DNA from: Spirochaetota bacterium
Lineage (GTDB): Bacteria; Spirochaetota; UBA12135; COTS27; JAFLEE01
DNA length: 64,000 bases
Direction: 5' to 3'
Assembly: GCA_017302015.1 (NCBI GenBank)
Contig: JAFLEE010000017.1
Span: 11,846-75,845, forward strand
Position numbers and translations under genes: made by a program. Below the pieces are notes generated by a model that saw only the letters and a list, made by a program, of their open reading frames with translations, had not been told where the DNA came from and made no database searches. Position 1 is the stretch's first letter, and the number at the start of each line of letters is the position of its first letter. Shown here piece by piece: positions 42,019 to 52,700 of the stretch.

Positions 42019-43242
42019 TTAGAAGCGCAGCAAGAGGGCGGTGACGTCGTCCTCGAAGCGCGCCTTACCGGAAAAGGATTCGAGTTCGGCGCTCAGTTCT
42101 GAGAGCGGCGCGGCCGGTTTCGCCAGGAGGCGCCGGCGGACGAAATCCTTCAGGCGCCCCTCGCCGAAGGCCTCGTGACGGGCGTTCTCCTCCTCGGTGA
42201 TGCCGTCGGTATAGAAGAGGGCGAGGTCGCCGCTGTCCATGGCGAGCGTGGTCTGGGTGTAGGCGCTCTTCTCGCTGAACCCGATGCACACGCCGCCCTG
42301 CTCCCATTCCTCGAAACTCCCGGTGCGGGCCCTCCAGATGAGGGGCGCGGGGTGGCCGGCCTTGGAGAGCGAGAGTTTGCGCGCCGCGGGATCCCATTGG
42401 ATGAACCAGGCGGTGGCGAAGAGGTCGTCGAGGAGCGAAACACAATGGGCGTTGAGCCGGGTCGCCAATTCAGCCGGGGCGATTTCGGGCGCGGAGGCCC
42501 AGGTGGCGAAGGCGCTCTTGAGGACGCCGGTGGCGATGGCGCCCACCACCCCGTGGCCGCAGACGTCGGCGATGAGGGCCGCGGTGGTCCCGTCGCGCCG
42601 GCGCACCGCATCGATGAGGTCGCCGCCGACCTCGTCGCAGGGCCGGAAGAGCGTCTCGGCCGAGGCCCCGGTGAAGCGCCCGTCGAGGTCGCTGGGGATG
42701 AAGAATTGCTGGAGCTTGCGCGCCTGGGCCATGCCGCTGCGCAATTCCTTCAGTTCGCCGGTGGTCTCGTGGAGGACGCCGCTGGAGAAGGTGAGTTTGG
42801 AGGCCAGGTTGCGGAAGCGGAGGAAGGTCTCGGTGAGGCAATTGCGGTAGAACACCGCGGCCCGCCGGGCGTCCGCGGCGAGGAAATCCTCGAACTCGCC
42901 GCGGTGGAGTTCGAGCACCACGGCCGCGCTCTCGGCGCTCACGTCGGCGGAACGGGGGAGTTTGTCGATGAGGCTGAACTCGCCGAAGAAGGCCCCGGGC
43001 CCCATCTGGTCGAGCACCACCTCGGTGGCCCCGCCCTCGCGTTTGGTCACCTTCACCGTGCCCTCTTGCACGAGGTACATCACGTCGCCGAGTTCTCCCT
43101 CGCGGATGAGGAGCGCCCCGGCCGCGTGGGCCTGGGACCTGAGATGGGGCACCAGGGCCTCCAGGTCGGCTTGGTCGAAGCCCTTGAACGCCGGGACCGC
43201 GGCGAGCATGGCGCTCACCCGGGGGGATGGAAGCGTTTTCAA
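42019..43242 (-). CDS. Cyclic-nucleotide-binding domain plus SpoIIE/RsbU-type serine phosphatase
   Basis: A 407-residue cytoplasmic signalling protein. Residues about 12-125 form a cNMP-binding domain (GELGDVMYLVQEGTVKV, GPGAFFGEFSLIDKLPRSADV). A linker helix leads to a PP2C-like SpoIIE domain (about 190-407) with the metal motifs DEVGGDL, ADVCGHGVVGA and FYTDGITEEEN, ending DDVTALLLRF. Such phosphatases dephosphorylate anti-anti-sigma (STAS) proteins in partner-switching pathways. No STAS or anti-sigma kinase gene is in the window. It is a single gene converging on GH1. Confidence 0.92.
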   Translation of the reverse strand: MKTLPSPRVSAMLAAVPAFKGFDQADLEALVPHLRSQAHAAGALLIREGELGDVMYLVQEGTVKVTKREGGATEVVLDQMGPGAFFGEFSLIDKLPRSADVSAESAAVVLELHRGEFEDFLAADARRAAVFYRNCLTETFLRFRNLASKLTFSSGVLHETTGELKELRSGMAQARKLQQFFIPSDLDGRFTGASAETLFRPCDEVGGDLIDAVRRRDGTTAALIADVCGHGVVGAIATGVLKSAFATWASAPEIAPAELATRLNAHCVSLLDDLFATAWFIQWDPAARKLSLSKAGHPAPLIWRARTGSFEEWEQGGVCIGFSEKSAYTQTTLAMDSGDLALFYTDGITEEENARHEAFGEGRLKDFVRRRLLAKPAAPLSELSAELESFSGKARFEDDVTALLLRF

Positions 43243-43405
43243 AATAGCCCCGTAAGCGAGGAGTCACGGGAGGGTTGGGGGCGTTTCCGCATCGTCATGG
43301 TGGGATATTGTATCCCAAGTCGGTGGAATCGTGGGTCCTATCCAGGTTCGATTGACGTGGTCTTTTCTCGAGCGGGCAAGCCGTCGGTGGGAGGAGGGGT
43401 CCGCT

Positions 43406-45490
43406 TCAGGGAACGGGCCGCGACCAGACCTGCACCGTCTGTAGGGTCCCCGATCGAAACGGATTGCGGGTGGAACCGGAACCCTCCGCGTTTCCCGCTC
43501 CGATGGCGATCGGGTAGATTTGGAACGCCCCCCCCGCATCGAGCGGAAGGAAATCGGGGCTCTCCAGTGCGGCCTCGTCCTTCCCATCCACCCAGATTTC
43601 CGCCCGCTTGCCGTGGGCATCGTAGGTAAAGGATACCCGGCAGGTTTTTCCGATGGGCAGGGACCGCGGGACGATGAGGCGCAGGGGCGCTTCTCCCCTG
43701 CCGGCGACTTGGGCCTGCAACCGCCCCTCGTGGATGAGGAGCCTCACCCCCTCGTTATAGCTGCCCATGCTCACGAGGCCTTCCCACGGGGCGTTCGTTT
43801 CCGGGGAGCGGTCCAGGGTGAAGGCGGCTTCGAAACGGATCCCAGACCGGCATTCCGACCAGAAGTAGGCATTTTTAGGGATCAAGACCGAGCCTTTCGC
43901 CCCAAGGCGAAGGCCGCGCGGAGCGAGTTCAGCGTCCGTGAGGGCGGCGAGCGAGCGAAGCGCACCGCCCGTGACGAATCCCCCGCCCGGCTCCGGTTGG
44001 CTGCCCTCGAAGGCGCAGACATAATCAGGGAGGGCGCCCGGACCCTCCCAAATCCGATTCACGGGAACGGGGCCGACTTCGAGGGCGGCGCCGAAAATCC
44101 AGCGGGACGGTGGGGTCCCTTGGTTGCTCAGGCCGAGGCGAACGTCGCTCCAAGGGGCAAGGGCCAATTCGCCGGGGGAAAGGTGGTGTTCCCAGGCATG
44201 GGCCACGCCGGAGACGGCCCTCAGGGGCACCCTTTGGCTCCAGGGATCCCGCACGGTGGGCCGCCACTCGAGCGTGAGCGTGGCCCCCGCGGCCATCCCC
44301 GGAAGGATCGCTTCCACGCGATTCCCCGTTTTCCGCCAGGCCGGAGCCTCCCCGCGCCTGAACCAGGCTTCGGGAGCGGGGAGTTTTGCGTCGGGATCCT
44401 TGAAGAGGGGGAGGCTTCGGGCGAAGACCGCATCGTATCGTTCCGCTGCGTCCGGCTGAACGCTGAGATTCCAGAAAGTCGCCATATAGCCGCCGACGCC
44501 CCTCCCTTTGCCGTAGCGCGTGAAACTGCGCAGGGCCTTCTCGTGGAACCAGGTGGCGATCCAGACGTCCTTGAACCCCAGGGCTTGGAAATAATCCACG
44601 GACGGGAAGGCATCGGCGTCCGCGCCGCTGCCCCCGAAATAATGCCAGTCAATGAGGACGACCTTGTCGCGGAAATGGAGCTGGTCCACGCCCTCCAGGA
44701 GGCTGGCATCCCCCGTCCAGCTCGGATCCCCGTTCATGTCCTTGTAGCCGAGGAAACGGGGATCGCCGCGGAAGCCCGCTACGAGACCGGGCTTGGCCAG
44801 GCGTTCGGAGAGGAAGCAATCGCCCCAGGCCATGGGCGTCACCCCGCGGTCGAGGAGGAGGCGGACGCTACGGTCCCACTCCCGCGCCCACAGCTTCGCC
44901 GGAGTGAGCCCCTCCGCCCGGGCCGCCTGGACGAGGGCTTCCTTGTCCAACTCGTCCCAACCCATATGGAAGTACTTGGGACGACGGCTCCCGTAGAGGG
45001 AGAGCAGTTCATCCAGGAGCGGGCCGACGACGCCTTGGTAGAGGTCGCGCCCGTCCGCGCAGCGGTAGCGGGGGTTCCAAATGTCGTTGAAGCCTCCCAT
45101 GCCGCCCTTGACCTTGGCGGTAAAGGCGATCCCCGGATTTTTCTCGATGAGGTCGCCCATCGTCATGCGCTGTTTCCCGAAGAGTTTCGCCTCGAGCACG
45201 AGTTCGAGGCCGAGGGTTTCCGTGGCGTGGTGCACGAGTTCCCGCAGATCCCGGGGAGACGCCCCGTTGCTGGATCCGGCGCCCATGTCGAGGCGGTAGG
45301 CCCCCGAGCCGGCGCCGAACTTCAGAACGATGAGCGTGTAGCCCATGGTTTTGGCGCGGGCGAACTCGGCCTGGTACCAGGCAAGCCAATCCGGCCGTTT
45401 CCGGTCGAATTGGAAATGGAGGGCGTAGACGGGTTCGGCGGGCGCGGCGGACCAGAGGAGGAACGCGGCGAGGAACCATCGGATGGCCAT
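43406..45490 (-). CDS. Exported GH20-like beta-N-acetylhexosaminidase-type enzyme with C-terminal lectin-like domain
   Basis: A 694-residue exported protein. After the signal peptide the barrel shows FHMGWDELDKEAL, the Asp-Glu pair of GH20-type catalysis, near residue 190, and WHYFGGSG and WATWFHE later. The usual N-terminal GH20 domain 2 is not obvious, so it is a divergent member. Residues about 400-500 form a beta domain and the last 170 look like a LamG/concanavalin-type laminarin- or glycan-binding domain. The start at 45490 has GGAG upstream. A sulfatase gene ends 43 bases upstream on the same strand, so it may trim sulfated amino-sugar glycans after desulfation. Confidence 0.75.
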   Translation of the reverse strand: MAIRWFLAAFLLWSAAPAEPVYALHFQFDRKRPDWLAWYQAEFARAKTMGYTLIVLKFGAGSGAYRLDMGAGSSNGASPRDLRELVHHATETLGLELVLEAKLFGKQRMTMGDLIEKNPGIAFTAKVKGGMGGFNDIWNPRYRCADGRDLYQGVVGPLLDELLSLYGSRRPKYFHMGWDELDKEALVQAARAEGLTPAKLWAREWDRSVRLLLDRGVTPMAWGDCFLSERLAKPGLVAGFRGDPRFLGYKDMNGDPSWTGDASLLEGVDQLHFRDKVVLIDWHYFGGSGADADAFPSVDYFQALGFKDVWIATWFHEKALRSFTRYGKGRGVGGYMATFWNLSVQPDAAERYDAVFARSLPLFKDPDAKLPAPEAWFRRGEAPAWRKTGNRVEAILPGMAAGATLTLEWRPTVRDPWSQRVPLRAVSGVAHAWEHHLSPGELALAPWSDVRLGLSNQGTPPSRWIFGAALEVGPVPVNRIWEGPGALPDYVCAFEGSQPEPGGGFVTGGALRSLAALTDAELAPRGLRLGAKGSVLIPKNAYFWSECRSGIRFEAAFTLDRSPETNAPWEGLVSMGSYNEGVRLLIHEGRLQAQVAGRGEAPLRLIVPRSLPIGKTCRVSFTYDAHGKRAEIWVDGKDEAALESPDFLPLDAGGAFQIYPIAIGAGNAEGSGSTRNPFRSGTLQTVQVWSRPVP

Positions 45491-45533
45491 GGGAACTCCC
45501 GGATCAGGGACCGCGTGTCGGCGGCCCATGGTC

Positions 45534-46964
45534 CTATCGGCTCGCGGTCGGAACAAGGGGTGCGTGGGGTCTGCCGGGGACGAGCGCTCCGGAGGAGACG
45601 AAGCCCTCCGGGCGTCCCGCCAATTCCTCCGCGAGGCGACCGCGCCAGGCGGCCAAGGCCGCGCGGTGCGACTCCAGGCCGGCGAGGTCCGTCAATTCAC
45701 GGGGGTCGGCGGCGAGGTCGAAGAATTGTTCCCGGCCATCCGCGCTATGCCAGAGGTACTTCCATCGCCCGTCGGTGAGGTAATGCATGCCGCTCACGTC
45801 CGCGTAGGTGGCCGCGTGTTCTCCGTGCAAGCACTCCCGCCAGGGACGGCTGCCCCCCGGGATCCCCGAGCCCGCGGTCCGCAGGTCTCCTCCGTCGACG
45901 CCCCTGGGAACCTCGACCCCCGCGAGGGCGAGGAAGGTCGGTAGGACGTCTTGGAGGGCCACCGGCGCATCCGACACCGCGCCCCGTTCGATGCCAGGCC
46001 CGCTCAAGAGAAGGGGGATGCGCGCGGAACCCTCGTAGCCCATGCATTTGCGGAAGAGGCCATGGTCCCCCAGCATCTCCCCGTGGTCGGAGGTGAACAG
46101 GATCACGGGGGGATCCTTCTCCATGGAAAGCCGCTGGAGGAGGAGGCCGACTTGGTCGTCCACATGGTTGATCAGGCCGTAATAGCCCGCGAGGCAGGCT
46201 TGGAGGGACTCGCCCGCGAGGTTCACGCGGGCACTGCTGACGTCCTGCCCCGGCCCGGGCAGACTCGCCCAGGATCCGAGGGCGGGAGGGCGGAGCGCCC
46301 TCGCATGGTATCGGTCGTAATAGAATTGCGGCGGAACTAGGGGCGGGTGGGGCGCGACGAATCCGAGGGAGATGAAATAGGGCGCCGAGGGATCGCGTTC
46401 GTCGAGGTATTGGATCGCCTTGTTCACCGCCCAATTGGTCTGGTGGAAACGCTCGTCGAACGGCCACGGCCGTGCCGTCCATGCGTTGGGCCCCATGCCA
46501 TGGTCGAGGTAATGGGGCCATCCGTGGAAGGATTTTCGCGTCGAAAGGAAGCGGATCTCCCGGTGGAACTCGGAATAGACGTCGGAGAAGGGGGCGTGCC
46601 AGAGGGTTTCGAAACCGTAACGGCGGTGCTCGGGATAGGTGTGCATGTCGCGGCCGATCGAGGCCGTCTGGTAGCCGGCGCGCCGCAGGAGGTCTGGCAG
46701 GGTGGGCCAGGGTTCGAGGGGATGGCCTTCCTCGTACCCCACCATACCGTGCCGATGGGGTTTCAAACCCGTCAAAAGCGTCCGGCGTGCCGCGATGCAG
46801 CTGGGGCATTCCGAGTAGGCGCGACGGAAGCGGGTCCCGCCGGCGGCCAGGGCGTCGAGATGGGGGGTGAGGAGGTCGGGGTGCCCGTCGATGCCCAGGG
46901 CGTCGCCACGTTGCTGGTCGGTCATGATGAGCAGGAGGTTGGGGCGGGGCGCGGGGGAGGCCAT
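45534..46964 (-). CDS. Sulfatase with CxAAR-type active site
   Basis: A 476-residue type I sulfatase. NLLLIMTDQQRGD starts the metal site. The formylglycine motif is CIAAR (C56-R60) followed by TLLTG, instead of the usual CxPSR. This still fits the relaxed C-x-A/P-x-R consensus for Cys-type maturation. Later motifs (TSDHGEMLGDHGLF, VALQDVLPTFLALAGVEVP) are intact. No signal peptide is obvious. It is transcribed together with the GH20-like gene and divergently from an AraC regulator 72 bases away, forming a small sulfated-glycan locus. Confidence 0.9.
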   Translation of the reverse strand: MASPAPRPNLLLIMTDQQRGDALGIDGHPDLLTPHLDALAAGGTRFRRAYSECPSCIAARRTLLTGLKPHRHGMVGYEEGHPLEPWPTLPDLLRRAGYQTASIGRDMHTYPEHRRYGFETLWHAPFSDVYSEFHREIRFLSTRKSFHGWPHYLDHGMGPNAWTARPWPFDERFHQTNWAVNKAIQYLDERDPSAPYFISLGFVAPHPPLVPPQFYYDRYHARALRPPALGSWASLPGPGQDVSSARVNLAGESLQACLAGYYGLINHVDDQVGLLLQRLSMEKDPPVILFTSDHGEMLGDHGLFRKCMGYEGSARIPLLLSGPGIERGAVSDAPVALQDVLPTFLALAGVEVPRGVDGGDLRTAGSGIPGGSRPWRECLHGEHAATYADVSGMHYLTDGRWKYLWHSADGREQFFDLAADPRELTDLAGLESHRAALAAWRGRLAEELAGRPEGFVSSGALVPGRPHAPLVPTASR

Positions 46965-47036
46965 GTTGGATGGATCTTAATCCACCCCGCATGCCATACT
47001 TCAGAATGGTTGCGTACCAGATTCAGGAAAAATGAG

Positions 47037-48029
47037 GTGGGCCTCGACCCGCTTTTCCATCGATTCCGCGTCACCGATCGGGGCGATAGCGAACGCCTCT
47101 TCCCCCATTACTTCCTGCGGGAGACCGCGGGGAACGAGAAGTGGATCCGCCTGCGGCCGCCGTTTTCCCTCTACCCCGTCTATTACCCCCTGCGCCCGGC
47201 GGACGCCGCGCGCCACCGCTATCACCGCCGGGATTTCTACCAGGTCGTGTTCGTGGTCGGGGGCTCGGGTTCCCTGGCGATGCGCCGCGAACCCAAGCAC
47301 CGCGCGCTGTCGACCGGCGAAGTCTTGTTTCTGGAACCCCTCCTCGATGCCCATTTTCTCCCGGGCGCCCGGGGGCTCCGCATGGCCTCCTATTCCTTCC
47401 GCCCCTCGGCGCTGGGTTATCCCGACGAGATCTTGCGCGAGCGCCGCCTCGCCGAAGCCTACCCGCTTCTCCAGGCGTTCGCGCCGCGGGAGACCGGTCC
47501 CGTGGCGTTCCGTCCGTCCCCCAGCGGTTTTTCAACCCTACTCTTCCACGCATTCCACGGTTTGGAGGAGTTCCACCGCGACCCATTCGGGGCGGTTCCC
47601 CCCCTGATCCTGAGGTTACTCCTCGAATGGCTGGCCCCCCGGCTGCCAGGGAACCCTTCCCCAAAAAATCGGGATTCGGCGGTGGCGGGAGCCCGGATCT
47701 ATTTGAACGAGCATTTCCGGGAACGGCAGAGCCTCGCCTCCCTCAGCGCGCGGTTTCGACTCTCCCCCACTTATTTCTCGCGGCGCTTCAACGAAGAAAC
47801 CGGCGTGGGCCTCCAGGCATTCCTCAATCGCCTGCGCGTGGCAGAGGCGCGGAGGCTGCTCGTCGAGACCCGGCTGCCGATCCATCGCATCGCCGGTGAG
47901 GTGGGCTACGGGAGCGTGGGCCATTTCAACGCGGTGTTCCGAGACCTCATGGGCCGGACGCCGGGAGCTTGCCGCGCCGGGCGGGGAGGGCGCGGGGCCG
48001 CCCGGCCTCACCAATCGATGGGCGCGTAA
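47037..48029 (+). CDS. AraC-family transcriptional regulator
   Basis: A 330-residue regulator. A cupin-like sensory region (about 20-120: [29 protein letters not shown]) precedes the C-terminal AraC domain with [20 protein letters not shown] and [29 protein letters not shown]. The start is GTG at 47037, with AGGA eight bases upstream. The frame runs far upstream only as a shadow of the sulfatase. It diverges from the sulfatase/GH20-like pair, so it probably controls them. Its 3' end overlaps the convergent SDR gene by 22 bases. Confidence 0.88.
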   Translation: MGLDPLFHRFRVTDRGDSERLFPHYFLRETAGNEKWIRLRPPFSLYPVYYPLRPADAARHRYHRRDFYQVVFVVGGSGSLAMRREPKHRALSTGEVLFLEPLLDAHFLPGARGLRMASYSFRPSALGYPDEILRERRLAEAYPLLQAFAPRETGPVAFRPSPSGFSTLLFHAFHGLEEFHRDPFGAVPPLILRLLLEWLAPRLPGNPSPKNRDSAVAGARIYLNEHFRERQSLASLSARFRLSPTYFSRRFNEETGVGLQAFLNRLRVAEARRLLVETRLPIHRIAGEVGYGSVGHFNAVFRDLMGRTPGACRAGRGGRGAARPHQSMGA

Positions 48030-49552
48030 TCCTTCAAGAACTTCCCCACCCAGTGCTTCCCGGTGAGGATCCCGTCGAAGAAGGGGTCGACGATGCGCGC
48101 CGCGCCGTCGACGATATCGAGGGGGGGCTGGAAATCGTGGTGGGCCTGCTTCTCGGCGACCATGGCCGCGGGGTCCTCGTCCGTCACCCAGCCCGTGTCC
48201 ACGGCGTTCATGTGGATGCCGTCCTTCGCCAGGTCGCTGCCCGAGGTGTGGGTGAGCATGTTGAGGGCGGCCTTGGCCATGTTGGTGTGGGGATGGCGGT
48301 CGGGCTTGGTGAAGCGGAAGAATTTCCCCTCGATGGCGGTGACGTTGACGATGTGTTTGTCGCCGGTGGGGTCGCGGCGCATGAGGGGGGCGAGGCCGCC
48401 GCAGAGCACGAAGGGGGCCACGGCGTTGACGAGCTGCACCTCGAGCATCTCGTGGGTGCTGACTTCCCCGAGGCGCAGCCGCCAGCTATTCGTGGCGCGC
48501 AGGTCGACCTGCTGGAGGTCGGCGTCGAGTTTCCCCTCCGGGAAGACCTCGTGGATCGCCTCCGGCGGGAGGGCGGGCTCGAAGGAGTAGGGGATCTGGG
48601 AGAGCCGGGCCGAATCGCGCAGCCCGAGCCCGGGCGCGGACGCCTGCCAGGAAACGGGGAGCTCGGAGGACGGCGCGGGGCTCCGCAAACCCAGCCGGCC
48701 CAGGAGTTCGTGGTGCCCGGATAGGATCTGGCGGATCTCCCCGGGTTGTTCCCCGTAGGGCAGCGTTTCCCCCGCCATCAGGTGGCGGTAGAACCCCGGG
48801 GGCCGGCGCACCGTCTGGGCGGCGTTGTTAATGAGGAGATCGAGGCGGCCCAAGCGCTCGCCCATGAGGCGGCAGAAGATCTCGACGCTCGGCGTATGGC
48901 GCAGGTCGAGGCCGTAGACCTCGAGGCGTTCCCCCCACTCCTGGAACCCCGGCTCCCGGGCGAAGCGGGCCGCGGCGTCCACCGGGAAGCGGGTGGTGAC
49001 GACGACCCGCGCCCCCTGCTCGAGCAGCATGCGCGCCACGTGGAAGCCGATCTTCACCCGGCCCCCGGTGAGGAGCGCGGTGCGGCCGTGGAGGGGGACC
49101 TTCACGAAGCGCTTGCGGTAATTGAGGTCGCCGCAGGCTTCGCAGAGTTGGTCGTAGAAAAAATGCAGGCGCGTGAACTTGGCCTTGCAGATATAGCAGT
49201 CTCGGGGCGAGGAGAGGACGCGCTCCCGGCCGGGCCGGGCCTCCCGGAAATCCAATTCCTTCGGTGCCGTGAAGACGGGGCCGCTGCGCGCATCGCGGAT
49301 CCCGGTCTTCTGCCGCTCGGCGCGGTCGCGCTCCAGGGCCATGGCGCGCTTCGCCTTGCGGATCGCCTTATTGCGCTCGTCCGAGTCTGCTTTGGAGGGC
49401 CGCGAGACGCGGCCCGCGGCCTTCATGAGGGCGAGGCGCGCCTCTTGCGGGAGGGCGGCCCAGAGGCCCGGCTGGGCGAGGAGGGATTCGAGGGTGGCCG
49501 TGGCGCGGGCGACTTCCTCGAGGATCGGGGCGGGGGGATTTTCGTTTGGCAT
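48008..49552 (-). CDS. Atypical short-chain dehydrogenase with N-terminal zinc-ribbon-like motif
   Basis: A 514-residue cytoplasmic protein. Residues about 1-110 are helical and charged. A CYICKAKF...CEACG segment (about 125-147) could bind zinc. The SDR Rossmann domain follows with TGGRVKIG (variant of TGxxxGxG), DLLINNAAQ and [10 protein letters not shown]. In the catalytic loop the usual YxxxK reads TNMAK, so the Tyr is replaced by Thr. Similar proteins with this HTNMAK loop occur in several bacteria and eukaryotes, so it is a family trait and not decay. The reaction is unknown. The start at 49552 is chosen because the upstream frame is not conserved-looking. Confidence 0.82.
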   Translation of the reverse strand: MPNENPPAPILEEVARATATLESLLAQPGLWAALPQEARLALMKAAGRVSRPSKADSDERNKAIRKAKRAMALERDRAERQKTGIRDARSGPVFTAPKELDFREARPGRERVLSSPRDCYICKAKFTRLHFFYDQLCEACGDLNYRKRFVKVPLHGRTALLTGGRVKIGFHVARMLLEQGARVVVTTRFPVDAAARFAREPGFQEWGERLEVYGLDLRHTPSVEIFCRLMGERLGRLDLLINNAAQTVRRPPGFYRHLMAGETLPYGEQPGEIRQILSGHHELLGRLGLRSPAPSSELPVSWQASAPGLGLRDSARLSQIPYSFEPALPPEAIHEVFPEGKLDADLQQVDLRATNSWRLRLGEVSTHEMLEVQLVNAVAPFVLCGGLAPLMRRDPTGDKHIVNVTAIEGKFFRFTKPDRHPHTNMAKAALNMLTHTSGSDLAKDGIHMNAVDTGWVTDEDPAAMVAEKQAHHDFQPPLDIVDGAARIVDPFFDGILTGKHWVGKFLKDYAPIDW

Positions 49553-49724
49553 CGGGCGCCCCGATTGTACCTTCCTCATTAGCTTCGCGGGAACTCCGTG
49601 TGCGGTGACCGGGCGGCTTACGGAAGCGCTGCTTCGGGAATCAAAAAGAACGTTCCGCCCCCATTCCAACGGATCAGGAGAAGTCTGTTCCCGCCGGGGA
49701 GAACATCCCCCGACAAAAGGGGCT

Positions 49725-49730
49725 TATAAT
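49725..49730 (+). promoter_or_regulatory. Candidate -10 element of the 1484-residue glycosidase gene
   Basis: A TATAAT hexamer lies 44 bases upstream of the ATG at 49775. No convincing -35 hexamer is visible at the right spacing, so an activator may be required. It is a weak assignment. Confidence 0.35.
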
Positions 49731-49774
49731 CTGGGTGGCCGCGCGAAACGAAAAGGCGGCGATCGGAGCCCTCC

Positions 49775-52700
49775 ATGAACCCCACACGAAAAGTCGCCGC
49801 ATGCTCCCGGATCACCGGTCCTCGCCCGGCTTCCGTCCACGTCGCCGTATTCGCCGCGTGTACGGCCCTCCTAGCCCTGCTTCCCGCCCAGACGCCCCGG
49901 CTTGCCTATCTGGTCGAGGCCCTCGGCAGCGCGAAGACCGCGCTCCTCATCGAAGGGGGGGCCGAGGGTTCCGCCTGGGCGCTGGGACTCCGGGTGACGG
50001 ATAAGGAATGGGCCCGGTGGAATCTTCCGGCCTTCCCCGCCTCGCCCGCGTGCACCGGTTTGGCGTTCCAGGCCCGTCTCGCCACTGTCCCCGCTGCCGA
50101 CGGGCAAACCAAACTTTCCCGATCGCCGAGCGCCTTCCAGGTGCGCATGGTGGAGGCCGATGGGTCGGAATGGCAGGGGGAAAAACTCGACGCGCTCGAG
50201 GCCGGGTGGAAGAAGTTCTCCGTCTCGCCGGATCGATTCCAATATTTCCGCGGGAGCGATCGGCGAAAGGGCACGGCTTTTAAATGGAGCCAGGCGGTGC
50301 AGGTGCAATTCGTCCTCATCGGCGCCGCCCCCGGGGAGGGGGTGGATATCGATTCGGTCCGCTTGGGTCCTTCCGCCCCCGCGTGGACCTTCGACTCCGG
50401 CGAACATCGGTCCGTCACCAGCGCGGCCGAGGCCCAGAGGGCGCGAACGTCGATGATGTATGGTTCGCTCATGGCCGAGAAGGAACGACTGGACGGCTGC
50501 GCCCGTTGGGCCCAGGAAGCGGGCGCCGGGCTCAAGGCGCTCCTGGATTCCCAAGCTCCCCAAGAAACCCTGGATGCCATCACGACCAAGCTGAGCGGCG
50601 CCACCCGGGGGAAACTCCCCGCCTATCTCGAGAATCCCCCCGGGGGCGTGGGCGCCTACGAACCCCGGGTATTACCCCTAAGCGGCGCGGAGGTGAAGCG
50701 CCTCGCGCCCTTGATGCTCGATCTGGGCGACGCTTCCGGCTGGAAAAGTTCCACCCTCTATTTAGCCAAGCCCCAGGGGAGCCCGGCCCGACTCGAAGAA
50801 GACGGCAGGGAGGGAATCGGGATGGACTTCCGATTCACCGACGCCTCCAAGCAGGTGATCTTCCTGGAGGGTCCGACCTTCGCTCCCGTGAACGTGTCCG
50901 GTTACCGCGCCGTCGAGGTTCTGGCCAAGCTCGATGCGGCGCCGCTGAACGAGGCGAGCCCCCTTTGCCTACGCCTCCTCTCCGGCGAGAACCCGTCGGA
51001 TTTCGCCGATTACAAGGCGGAGGCGCCCCTGCCCGCGGGGCGTTGGACGAATTTCCGCTTCGTACTGGGAAAGCCGTTCCAGGGCGGCGGCAGCTATCAA
51101 GCGCGCCAATTGAGTTCGTTCCGTTTCCGCTTCCAAAATAAAGAAGAGACCCCCGCCCGGTTCCGCTTCCTCGTCGCCCAAATCCGCTTCCTCCCGCCCG
51201 ATTCCGCCCAGGCGGCCACCGAGCGCGCGCTCTCGGCGGCCTATGCCCAAGTGGCCGAGAGCAAGCTCGCCGCCTGGTCGGCCCTCGACGGGCTGCGCCA
51301 GATGCGAGAGAGGGTTCGAAGCAACGCGGTCTTCGGGGCGTGGCTCTCCCGGGCGCAGCGCGCCGCGGCGCGGAGGCCCATGGCGTACCCCGCGCTTCCC
51401 TCCCTCCCCGGACTCACCCTCTCGGCGCGCCTCGACGCCTCGGGATCGGGCGAAGTGTTCGTGCGGTACGCCGAAGCGGGCGCGAGCGCAGAAGGCGGCG
51501 AGGTCGAAGTATTGGATCACCGCGGCATGGCCGCGGCCAAGTCGGCGCTGGCCCCCGATGCCGCCGACCGGAAGGCCTTAAGCGCCCGCCTCATCGTGGC
51601 GAACGTGCACCCCTGGTCGCCGGCCTATCCCTATCTCTACCGGTTGCGCGTCCGCTTGCGCGGGGGCGCGGTGCCCCTCCTCGAGCGCGAACTGGGTTTC
51701 CGGAACATCACCGTGGGATCTTCGCCCCTCTCTCCCACCCTCCGCCACGCTTGGGGCGAGGCCGATTGGGAAGGGTCGATGCTCCTCAACGGGCAGCCCT
51801 ATTTTCCGTATGGCGCCTATTACGGCCTCCCCAAGGGGAAGAACCTGGGGGACGTAGCTCCGCTCCTGCGCGAACTCTGGGTCGACGCCCTGCGCGAATA
51901 CGGATTCAGTTTCAAGCCCGAGCGGATCGCCTTCGGGGACCGCGAGGGCATCGGCGCCTATGCCAGCATCGCGCCGCCCTACAAGAATATCGCCGATTGG
52001 GACAGCTTAAACCAGGTGTTCGCCGACTGGTCGAAACGCCTGGAGGCCCTGGGGCCCGAATTGGGGCGCCCATCGGTGCTCAATTGGCAGGTGGGCAACG
52101 AGGTGGAACTCGACATGTGGGGGGCGAGCCTCGCCGATTCCTGCCCCGAGGCGCCCTGGCTGCCGCTGGAACGGGCGGCGGTCTTGGCCCGGGGCCTGCT
52201 CCCCCCGGCGCCGATCACCTACGTGCGCGCCGGCGCCCTCTCGCCTATCCCGGTGCTCGCGGGGGAAGACCTCGCAGGCATCAATCAGTACACGGGGCGC
52301 TACGGCGGGCGAATCACCGAGATCGGCGCCCACCTCGAGCAGTACGCCCGCCATGCCCGCGCCTCCTGCCGGAGTCTGGGCATCACCGAGTGGAACGGCC
52401 CCCAGTACAGTTGGGCCGCCAACGGCATCGGCGGGGTCACGGAGCGCGGCAGCGCCTACTATGTGCAGCGCTATTTCGAGACGATGATCGACACCCCCGG
52501 CATCGGGCTCTCCAGCGAGTTCACGCTCAATTGGGTCCTCTGGCGCACCGAAAACCTCACGACCCGGACCAAGGAGGAGGAGTGGAAAGACCGCCCGCCC
52601 TACGAAGGCTTCGGCGGCGGCTATAGCGCCGACCACGTGCCGATCCTTTCGCTGGAGCAGGTCTATCGCGGCGAGGTGTTCCGCGCCTTCCGCGGCATGC

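Noticed and set aside
43520-45778. Plus-strand open frame of about 750 codons opposite the GH20-like gene
   Set aside because: No recognisable domain or start signal; the minus-strand protein is convincing.
49725-49774. tRNA or riboswitch upstream of the 1484-residue gene
   Set aside because: I looked for cloverleaf and T-loop sequence here and in the other gaps and found none.
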